52,273 nucleotides of DNA, taken from Chromera velia. Taxonomy: Eukaryota; Sar; Chromeraceae. The notes under the pieces are model-generated. The model was not told where the DNA came from, made no database searches, and saw only the letters and a program-made list of their open reading frames with translations. Of this stretch, positions 44,196 to 52,273 are shown piece after piece. A program made the position numbers and the translations under genes. The first letter of the stretch is position 1; the number at the start of each line of letters is the position of its first letter. Location of the stretch: positions 53,671 through 105,943 of the forward strand of contig JAHBMJ010002249.1 of NCBI GenBank assembly GCA_018398765.1, read 5' to 3'.

Positions 44196-45620
44196 GGTTT
44201 TCTCCCTTTTTGGGAATTGGTTCGCGGAATGGGGACAAAACCAAGCCAGGCTACCGTTTTTGCCCGTCTCTTCAGCCGTCTCCGTCATTCTATCACCGTC
44301 TGCCTTAAAACAGGCAGGCTAGAAGGAGCTTTAGAGCAAGATATGAAGATAAAAGGGCACAACCTAACCTAGCCTATCAGAATGAAGGTTCTCTGGCTCT
44401 TTTTTCTTCTGATTAAGCTAGATTTTGGCAGAAAGAGGACAAGGCTACGCGTTCTGTATAAGGATGTAAGACCACTCTGCCTTGCCGCAGGAATTCAGTG
44501 AGTGGCCGTCATGGGAAAGCCGTTCTTGCCTGTGTTATCTTCCTTCGAAGGAGAGGACTGCCCTAGCAGTGTGTATCTAGCTGCGCATCGACAGCCGAAT
44601 GTTAGACGCTCATTTATAGGCCGATAGCGATAGTGAATAATGATGATGACATGCCGCGAGCATGTATACAGCCTTTATTCAGTCTCTTTCGCTAAAGAAG
44701 GACAAAAAAAAGATAAGAGCAGATGGCAAGGCAAATGGTGAGGCAGACGGGATAAAAGCTACAGTATATGGCAGTGAATTATATGGCGTAACATGTTGCG
44801 AGCGTATGGGAATAGTCTAGGTCGCAGGGATGGGCTAGGTCGCAGTCTTCATTGCTAATCGAATGAGAGAAAATAATAGAAAAGAAGTTGGAAAGAATAA
44901 GTTATATGGTGTACTAGTGGCATGATGCACTGTGTGGAACCTAAGCGTGGGAAAGTCCTCAACCTAGTCTATCTAGACATATTTACAGCAAAAATCGTAT
45001 ATATGGACTGCCGAACAAGGCTTTTTGTTTTAAACCGCTTCACTTGTTGTGACTCACCCTTTGTATCCGCCTCTTTTTCTGATCTGGGGGTTCGCAAGTT
45101 CATCACATTGCTCTTGCGCTCTCAACCCTCTCTCCTCTTTATGATTTTTTGTCATATTGTAGTAAATGATTGATTAGATTAAGTTCAAATAACTGTCATC
45201 CACTTAGCTTGCAACTGGCATAATTGAACAGACCCATCCATGTATGCGCCGCCCGGGAGTTCTGACTCTACCTAGGGTTTGGCATCAATCAATCAAAACA
45301 TTCATCTTTATTAATTGAGCTAGTCTAATATCTCATGATATCCCTCATAATGCTCCTGAATGATATTTATGTTTTATTTTCTTTTATTTTATATTATTTT
45401 AAATAGATTGGAATAGTTTTTGCTAGCGTTTTTGTGTTTTTAAAATATTGTTGAGTCGATACAACTTAATTATACAAGTTCATAATACTTCATATCATAT
45501 AACTACTAAACTACTATATATTTGATCATAAGTTCTGTGATCGTTATAACTAGCGCTATAACTTGAAACATCATGCTCAAACACTAATTAAGTCGATCAG
45601 TAGCTAGATTAGTAGTATAA
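44196..45620. other. Intergenic, no gene recognised
   Basis: Contains a diverged copy of the 99-bp repeat near 44650-44770, an inverted relative of 31406-31450 at 45241-45284, and AT-rich sequence. Confidence 0.5.
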
Positions 45621-45623
45621 TTG

Positions 45624-45852
45624 GTAATATAGGAGCTAGAATCACTTTAATCTCTTCAGACAGCTGAGGAATCTTGACCATACCGACATGCATTGTCAGT
45701 TTTCGGCACGTAAAAGAGAAGCTTACGGAGCTGTCGTAAGGCATACGAGCGATGTACAGCGATCGATTGAAGAGATGTGTATTAATACAAATGCATGCAT
45801 GCAAAATATATACATGCAACGTGCATACTGAGATCAGCGTGCATGCATGGAT
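45624..45852. repeat. 229-bp direct repeat, copy 1
   Basis: Same length as 47346-47574; I count 11 differences, so about 95 percent identical. It carries several TGCATGCA-type words. On the minus strand an open frame with MPYDSSVS and MHVGMVKIPQLSEE occurs in both copies, but three of the four substitutions I checked there change the amino acid, so coding constraint is not shown. Confidence 0.85.
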
Positions 45853-46102
45853 GGATGATGCACGCACGCATATAAGGCGGCATTGATCGCGTCATACACT
45901 GCCTGAAACACCAAACAACTTCCGTTCTAGCCTACCAATCCACACCCCATCGGTCTGCCACTGTCAGTTATCTATCGCTGTTGGCTTGATTGCATGAATG
46001 ATCAAACAGGTCAAGATCTGCCAAGAAGGAAAAGAGTTCTTTCAATAGTAAGGGCATGCAAGCGCATGCAAGGGCCCATTTGCAGAAGTCATAAAAGAAA
46101 TC

Positions 46103-46453
46103 ATGAAGACGAAAGGAAACGAGTCAAACAAGTATAAAAGAAAGAAGGAAGGTCTAGAGGAAGGTTCTGGAAGAAAAGAAAGAAGGAATCTAATGAACAA
46201 AAAAGGAGAGAACCTCAGGGAGTCTGATCCTGAAGCAAGGACTCTTAACAGCAAAACCGGTAGTGCTCCTCCAAACGATCCTCCGAGGCGCTCAGCGGAC
46301 ACGCGCGCCCGCCCCCCCTTTCTACTGGATCAATTGACGATGATCCAGGGCTTGCATGCAACAACGAAGCAAGCGACGCCCTTCCGTCACGAAGTCTTTG
46401 TCTGTGAACCGATTGCTTCGAAGAGGATTAACAGAAAGACCCGATTTCATTAG
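46103..46453 (+). CDS. Possible basic, charged protein or exon, unknown
   Basis: 116 residues from ATG 46103, rich in Lys, Glu and Arg (KYKRKKEGLEEGSGRKERR). It lies between the two 229-bp repeats and upstream of the exon at 46857-47105 on the same strand, and may be part of the same gene. An overlapping frame to 46571 is also open. No family recognised. Confidence 0.3.
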   Translation: MKTKGNESNKYKRKKEGLEEGSGRKERRNLMNKKGENLRESDPEARTLNSKTGSAPPNDPPRRSADTRARPPFLLDQLTMIQGLHATTKQATPFRHEVFVCEPIASKRINRKTRFH

Positions 46454-46856
46454 CCCCACCGAGGCATGTCCCTTCCCCGCCCCATTTACCACTCCTGCAC
46501 AAAGCGACAAACCATCCCTCTGTCGCACAACTGCACCCCAAACTCTTGAAGAAGTCCTAAACACACCTTGAGACTTCTCCTAATGCGGTTGAGTCAGACA
46601 CCGTCTAGTTGTTTTTATCACAGAGCAATGGTCATATTCACGCGCATTGGACTCTTTCTGCACAAGAGGGGGCTCAAGACTGTAATATGATGCAGTCAAG
46701 GGGCCCGGCCGAGAAAGAGATCTGCATTCGTTTGAAGACGGCGCGTCCGTGTCCCACTCATCCGAACTCATCCATTCCCACTTTGCCTTAGAGATTCTGA
46801 AGCGTTTCCCCCTCCTCGTACACTTCCTACGTCGGTGACAGCTGGCTGCTGTTGTA

Positions 46857-47105
46857 GAGCCAACGCATCCTGAATCAGAGAGGGCAACCGGATCCCTGTG
46901 TCGACGAAGGAATCCAAGAAAACGTTCCAAAGCTTCTACCAACGAACCGAAACAGAAAGGGTCCGAAGTTGCAAAACCCTGCTCAGCAAGGAAAGCTTCC
47001 GTCCTCCAAAGGACAGCCTGGGCCAAGATAGAGGGAGTCGTAGCAACCATCTCAAGAAAGCAAAAAGCGCAATGTGAGCTAGACCGAGGTGATGAAAAGA
47101 AGACG
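46857..47105 (+). CDS. Exon paralogous to the coding piece at 1.2 kb
   Basis: Bounded by an acceptor (GCTGTTGTAG) and a strong donor (ACG|GTAAGT). The peptide is basic then helical, with LQRTAWAKIEGVVATISR. It aligns in frame with AQKEAQTIEGVVASM at 1.26 kb, and codons for G, V and V differ only at third positions. An antisense frame over the same bases (47050-46580) is open but lacks this support. Function unknown. Confidence 0.45.
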
Positions 47106-47345
47106 GTAAGTCAAAGGGTGGCAGAGCTCTCAAGTTTGGTTACAGAACGGCCGAGCGAACACAGTTTTCAGACGGTTCAGCAGCGTGCTGCAACAGGAAA
47201 CAAAGAGAGAATACCACCGTGAAGTGCTTCAAATCTCAAACTGTAGATGCAACATGACAGAGAGATGGACACAGCCAAAAACTCCCTGCAAACCTCTCGT
47301 GAAAACCCTGAGTTCTTGGCTACCGCCGCCCCAGGAGAAGCTCTA

Positions 47346-47574
47346 GTAATATAGGAGCTAGAATCACTTTAACCTCTTCAGACAGCTGAGGAATCTTGAC
47401 CATACCGACATGCATTGTCAGTTTTCGACACGCAAAAGAGAGGCTTACGGAGCTGTCGTAAGGCATACGAGCGATGTACAGCGATCGATTGAAGAGATGT
47501 GTATTAATGCAAATGCATGCATGCAAAATACATGCATGCAACATGCATACTGAGATCAGTGCACATGCATGGAT
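47346..47574. repeat. 229-bp direct repeat, copy 2
   Basis: Partner of 45624-45852, 1722 bp downstream in the same orientation. Confidence 0.85.
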
Positions 47575-47579
47575 TGGTA

Positions 47580-48160
47580 TTAAAAAACTGTAAGTCTTAC
47601 AAAGGTCTTAGTTATAGCGCTCTTAGTATAGTAGATTCTATGTAAAAAATGCTAGGCGACGCATAATATATATTCTTTTATGTTTTTCTTACTTATAGTA
47701 GTTTTTTAAACTTGTTTCAACTTAGATGACTTTTGAACTTGAAGCTCAAACTAGTGAGAAACTTATAATTCTCTTATGCCGCATCGGTTAGGGGTGGTCT
47801 TTATAGATAGATTTTTTTTTTGTTTAGATTTTTTACCTCAAAGTTACTCAAACTAATATAAATTATATAATGATCTACCTAAAAAATTTTTTTAAAAAAA
47901 ATCATGTTAGAAAACAGGTAAACACTAGTATAAAAATCTAGTTAAAAATGTTATCAAATGATTTAACATCATTTAAAGTGCAGGGTTTATTCCAAGTGGT
48001 GAAAGAAACTCCAAATCGCTAGCCTACGCTAGGTAGATCCGATACAATTAAACAGAGTCTATAAGACAGAATTCGGCAGGAACTTAGGCAGGAACTAAGA
48101 TTCCTTTGGATTTTATTTAAATTTAATTATATAAATTAAAGATTTTGAATTCCCACTTAT
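47580..48160. other. AT-rich non-coding stretch
   Basis: No open frame of note. It contains an A/T tract near 47800-47900. A short plus frame at 48421-48618 is basic and Ser-rich and is not supported as a gene. Confidence 0.6.
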
Positions 48161-48769
48161 GCCTACTTGTGGCTGCTTGCTCGTCTTCGTTACAGTTATT
48201 AAGTACTCGGTGACCCCCATGGCCTCTTACAAGACAACCACACTCATGCAATTCGACGCTTCGGAGCAGCTGAACGCTGGTTGCTTTTGGACTAGTCCAT
48301 CAATCTCAGCACGCTCAAGTCGGTTTTGTAGGAGCTGTTTCTAACAGCAGTGTGGCAAGTGTAGATGCGCTGGCTGCACAAGCAAAGATATGAAGTAGAG
48401 GAAGGCTAAAACATATAACAGTGCCATGTAGCACTAAAAGCAGATCCGGCAGTGGATCAGCACCTATGCAATCCACTTCAAAAGCTGGAGCAAAGCGCCG
48501 TAATGCCGGTCAAGGCTCCCACACCCAGCTGAGACAAATGAGAGAGTCCGGGGCCATCGGGTTCAAGGGGATTTACTCATATAAAAAAGAGAAGTCCATT
48601 CCTACAGCGGTCACCTAATGGCCCTCAACGTCCTGTTTTATGAACCTATATGAACCTGAAAGTTATTAGAAACTTTGCTTTTTTTGTGTTCAGTGTTATA
48701 TAATGTTATATTAATATGTTCTTTTAATTTTCGTTCAAAGGGTCTTTAGAAGTGACGCACCTATTGTAC

Positions 48770-49237
48770 GGTTCAGCTGAGCGGCGGCCGCGCTTCACAT
48801 GCTGCCGGCCCCCCATGCAAAAAACGAAAAACCTGCCCCCGGCCTGCATGGGAGGGTCAAAAAAAAAAAAACGCGTAAAGGGTTGACTGTAACCATCTCA
48901 TAACCATCTCTACATATCCCTACTACTCTCTACCCCCATCCACCTTGGCACTCCCTTTTCCTGAAACCTGTTTGTTGCACACAGAAGAGGAAGGGCAAGG
49001 TGTTGAGCATTTTGTGTTCTTCGGTTCAAATCACAGAAATTAGTCAGGACTTGCGCTCATAGCGGTAAACCTTCCGATCAATAACCCTCCAGCCGTCTCT
49101 TCAGGCAGACCAGATTACTCCTCCTTTGCTACGCACGCCAGACTTTGTCTGTGGGAGTGATCGTTGAGCTAAGATTTTGTATTTTCATCCTTGAACTGAA
49201 TTTTGAGTGGGCGAAGAACCGGATCCATCTATCCAAG
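48770..49237 (+). promoter_or_regulatory. Upstream region of gene F
   Basis: GC-rich with GCGGCCGC, CCCATGCAAAAAACG and CTGCATGGG words, followed by an A run. It is the only long non-repeat stretch before the CAP gene. No precise start site can be read. Confidence 0.3.
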
Positions 49238-50809
49238 ATGAATCTCCGGATATCGCCTTCCCGTCTCTGGGGAGTTCTCACGATCATCGGGGCGTGTCTG
49301 GTGTCCCTCGCCTCTTCGCAGATGAGTGCCTCCCAAATTCGGGAATTCATGATCAACAACAACAAGTTCAGATGCATGTCAGTTCCCACACTTCTTTCCT
49401 TCTCGAGGCAGCAAAGTCGACAACCAGCCCACGAAACGGATTTGAAGAATAAATCCCTTTCACATGCATCCTTTTTGCTCCTTCACCTGCAGGCACGGAG
49501 CCGGGTGGACCGAGTGGGACGCGAGTGTCGCTGCGTCTGCACAACAGTGGGCCAACCGGGGTAGCTTCTCCCATGACAGCTCCTACAACCTTTCACCCCC
49601 CGCAGGCCCTGCAGGGGAAAACCTTGCCAGAGGACACAGCAGCCTTCAGGTGGCAAACAAAGCCTGGTCAGTCAGTCATGCAGTCTCACTGCTTTATCTA
49701 CCCCGCACTCTCTCTTTTTGCCTATCCCCCTCCCTTTCTCCCCCTCTGTTTCCGACACTGCCGACACCCTCCCTACGCTCTGTACCTGTGTCATAATCGG
49801 TTCCACGGGCCATCTGGAAGGCCTGTTTAGACCCTTCTGTCTACCTCTGTGTCCCGTGCATTCAATGTGGCTTCGGACGTTGCCTCCCAATGCCAACAAG
49901 ACGGTATGGCACATTTGACTCCTGTGGATATGTCCCCTTCCTGTACCTGCTGCAGGTACGACGAGGTGTCTATTTGGGAGAGGTCCGGGAAGAGCTCCTA
50001 CGTGTCGGGAGCCGGGCACTTCACGGCGATGATGTGGAAGGACGCCACCAAAGTTGGGTGCGGCATCAACGGACGGCTCTACGTCTGCAGGTACGTGGGT
50101 CGGTTGGCAACGTCGGCATTCCCCCATGAATTGTGGTGGTAGCGGCAAAGTCTGAGTTGTTTGTCTATCAAGGCGGGAGACGGAGCGGATGTATGTTCAG
50201 AACGTCTTCGAGTCTGTCAAGAACGTCGCCTTTCTTGGCTCATTTTTCATCGACTGTGACCTTCTTTTATCTCTGGGAATGATATGGGGAGACAAAGGCT
50301 GGGGAGAATCTGTCGACCCTCTCGCTCGATCGATCGATCTACCCCTACCAGCTTGCCTGCCTGCCTGCCTTTCTTTGAATGAACGCAAAATCCTGCCGTT
50401 CCCCGTCTTCCCCCCTCCCCTTCCCTTTCCTGATTAATTGTGCGTGCAGGTATAAAGGGTCTGACCGGAAGGACTGCACGACCCCCAATATGGGAGGCTG
50501 CTACAGGCAACAGGTGCCCGACAGAAACGGAAAGTCCGAGAGCCAGTGCGAGGCCGAGGCTACAGCCCACTACGACGGCGGGGGTGGTGGCGGAGGCGGT
50601 GGTGGTGGTGGTGGCACCACAACCACAACCACGACGACGACTACAGCAGCCTCAGGGTCGCCTCCTGCACCGGGAAGATTGACTGCTGCACAGATTCGAG
50701 AATTGGTCGTCTCTCACAACACTGCCAGATGCATGTGAGTGAGTGAAGTCCTTTGTGTAGTTTCCTTGCGTCTCTCCCTCCCCATCATTGCTCATTCTGT
50801 CTGTCTGTC

Positions 50810-50845
<36 letters not shown>

Positions 50846-52012
50846 ATCTGTCTGATCGTTTGTCCAGAAAAAAGGATGAACAAGAAAGAAGCCATACATA
50901 CAGTCTGTCCAAATTACTCGGCCTTTCCCAACCTGTGAGAAAGCTAGCACGGCTGGAGAGCAGCGAAAGTTGCAAAGCAGTCAATGGTGTGTTGAGGAGA
51001 TCCCGGATGTGCTTTTCTCTTCTCTTCTCTCTTGCTGTCCGCCCTGTTACCCCCTGTCTGGATGCTCCCTTTTCTTTCTTTCTTTCTCATGTTTGTTTGT
51101 TTGTTTGTTTGTTTGATCCCTCTTGGTCCTGTGGTCAGGCGGGGAGTCCCCTATGCAAGCTGGGACGAGTGCGTGGCCGGGGCCGCCCAGTCGTGGGCCG
51201 ACAGAGGCAGGTTCTCCCACGACGGCGCATACGATCTCTCTCCGTGCGAGGGACCTGCGGGAGAAAATCTGGCGATGGGTCACAGAAGCGCCAACGCTGC
51301 TACGATGGACTGGTGGGTGGTGGACTCCTTTCTCTTCCCTTCCTTGTTTACGTTTGTTACTTTCAGTCTGTCCTTTTCTGTTCCGCTGCTTTCTGTGTGG
51401 CACACGTTCTATCTAATCGTGGAGTGCTGTTCTCTCTCTGTTCCCTCGTGCTGGACACCTGAGCAGTTCTTCATCTTCTGTCTCTCTTTCTTCCTCCTCC
51501 TTTCTGTGTTCTGATGGAACTTGCCTTTTTCTGAATGTGCTAACTTGTTTCCGTCTCGCCTCCACGCACTCTGCGGCCATGCAGGATTCGTTTGGTTGCG
51601 TTCACATGGTCTGTTTCTTTCTGTCTCCAACCAACCAACCTTTTTCCCTTTCCTCCCCTCGTGCAGGTATTCTGAAGTGGATATCTGGGATCGATCTTCT
51701 GGGACTGGATATGTGTCAGGGGTGAGTGAGTAAGTGAGTGAGTCAGTTTGCCTTGCTTTCCTTGGAAGGAAAACGGATGGGAGGGAAGATGAGAATGCGG
51801 AAACGATAACGAAACCAAACAGAACGAGGGATTGGAAGTCGAGGGAATGGGTGAAAGAAATTGGCTTGACTGCATGGTGAATGTCCCCTGGTGTCTTTCT
51901 TTCTTTTGTTGCCTTTTCTTTTCTTCCTGCAGGCAGGGCATTTCACAGCGATGGTCTGGAAGGATGCGACCAAGTTGGGCTGTGGGATCAACGACCGACT
52001 CTACGTTTGCAG
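49238..52012 (+). CDS. Gene F: secreted tandem CAP-domain (SCP/PR-1) protein, 3' end outside window
   Basis: Exons 49238-49377, 49493-49666, 49956-50090, 50450-50734, 51139-51312, 51667-51721 and 51933-52012 encode 347 residues and run on past a donor at 52013. Residues 1-28 are a signal peptide (basic start, hydrophobic core, A-S-S-Q). CAP domain 1 and CAP domain 2 are exactly 198 residues apart. Both keep the four cavity residues of the family: H74/H272, E89/E287 (GENLA), E108/E306 and H126/H324 (GHFTAM-M/V-WK). C140 and C149 recur in domain 2. Domain 1 has NNNKFR where domain 2 has the usual HNTAR. The linker has Cys residues, then Gly and Thr runs, a likely O-glycosylated spacer. CAP proteins act outside the cell in sterol binding, defence or signalling; the role here is unknown. 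Confidence 0.88.
50793..50845. repeat. (GTCT)n microsatellite in an intron of gene F
   Basis: GTCTGTCT run between the fourth and fifth exons. Confidence 0.9.
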
Positions 52013-52096
52013 GTCGGTGTTGTTTCGTTGGGGGTGTTTTTTCTCGGTAGCGACATACAAGCTTGCCCGTCAGCTTTGTTGCTCACTCGCCCACTC

Positions 52097-52097
<1 letters not shown>

Positions 52098-52138
<41 letters not shown>

Positions 52139-52190
52139 TGTGCATGAGTGTGTGTGTGTGTGTGTGTGTGTGTGTCTGTGTGTGTGTGTG

Positions 52191-52234
<44 letters not shown>

Positions 52235-52238
52235 CGTG

Positions 52239-52273
<35 letters not shown>
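52098..52273. repeat. (GT)n microsatellite at the window end
   Basis: GT repeats with few interruptions, within the intron after exon 7 of gene F and continuing past the window. Confidence 0.92.

Noticed and set aside
46580-47050. Minus-strand 156-residue open frame
   Set aside because: The plus strand has a splice-bounded exon here with synonymous differences from a paralogue at 1.2 kb.
45624-47574. A conserved gene encoded by the minus strand of both 229-bp repeats
   Set aside because: Three of the four substitutions checked within the frame change the amino acid, so there is no sign of coding constraint.

Overview
This window looks like nuclear DNA of a eukaryote with intron-rich genes. 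Coding pieces are short to medium exons joined by GT-AG introns of roughly 100 bp to 2 kb. Nearly every acceptor ends in TGCAG or a close variant, and donors are mostly GTGAGT, GTCAGT or GTAAGT. The motif TGCATGCA is abundant outside genes, and microsatellites ((GTCT)n, (CTCA)n, (GA)n, (CA)n, (GAAA)n) and dispersed repeats fill much of the rest. I infer a chromerid-type alveolate alga such as Chromera. This rests on overall style and on recognising protein modules, not on a marker gene.

Layout. 1-3.4 kb holds a composite (GTCT)n satellite, a small acidic coding piece, AT-rich DNA and a long (CTCA)n tract. 3.86-14.35 kb reads as one old LTR retrotransposon on the minus strand: two directly repeated LTRs with TG...CA-like ends, a purine tract before the 3' LTR, a hairpin-bearing tandem repeat after the 5' LTR, and a Gag reading frame broken by stops. 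No polymerase was seen. 14.35-20.5 kb is a graveyard of gene fragments: an inverted pair of exon-like blocks, an SF1 helicase fragment, and two GC3-rich minus-strand exons of unknown family.

21-28 kb carries two plus-strand genes. Gene A (21075-22860) encodes a protein with two copies of one module. Gene C (23366-27644) is an 8-exon gene of unknown function with a candidate pair of alternative exons. 28.7-30.6 kb is a perfect 481-bp duplication around a (GA)n block containing two single-N joins, probably partly an assembly effect. Gene D (39199-32926, minus) is a long six-exon gene rich in low-complexity sequence.

A TGCATGCA- and TATA-rich intergenic stretch at 39.2-40.2 kb separates gene D from the divergent gene E (40213-44195, plus), which encodes a WW-domain protein with a C2HC-like zinc-finger motif. 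Gene E's last intron contains a 99-bp tandem repeat that copies its own splice donor. 45.6-47.6 kb has a 229-bp direct-repeat pair around an exon paralogous to the coding piece at 1.2 kb. The window closes with the 5' part of a secreted protein with tandem CAP (SCP/PR-1) domains (gene F, 49238 onward), which runs off the right end.

No operon or pathway links the genes. The exon models were built by hand: each was accepted because reading phase matched across every junction, the splice signals fitted, and the peptides looked protein-like. Exons hidden in long introns may have been missed.
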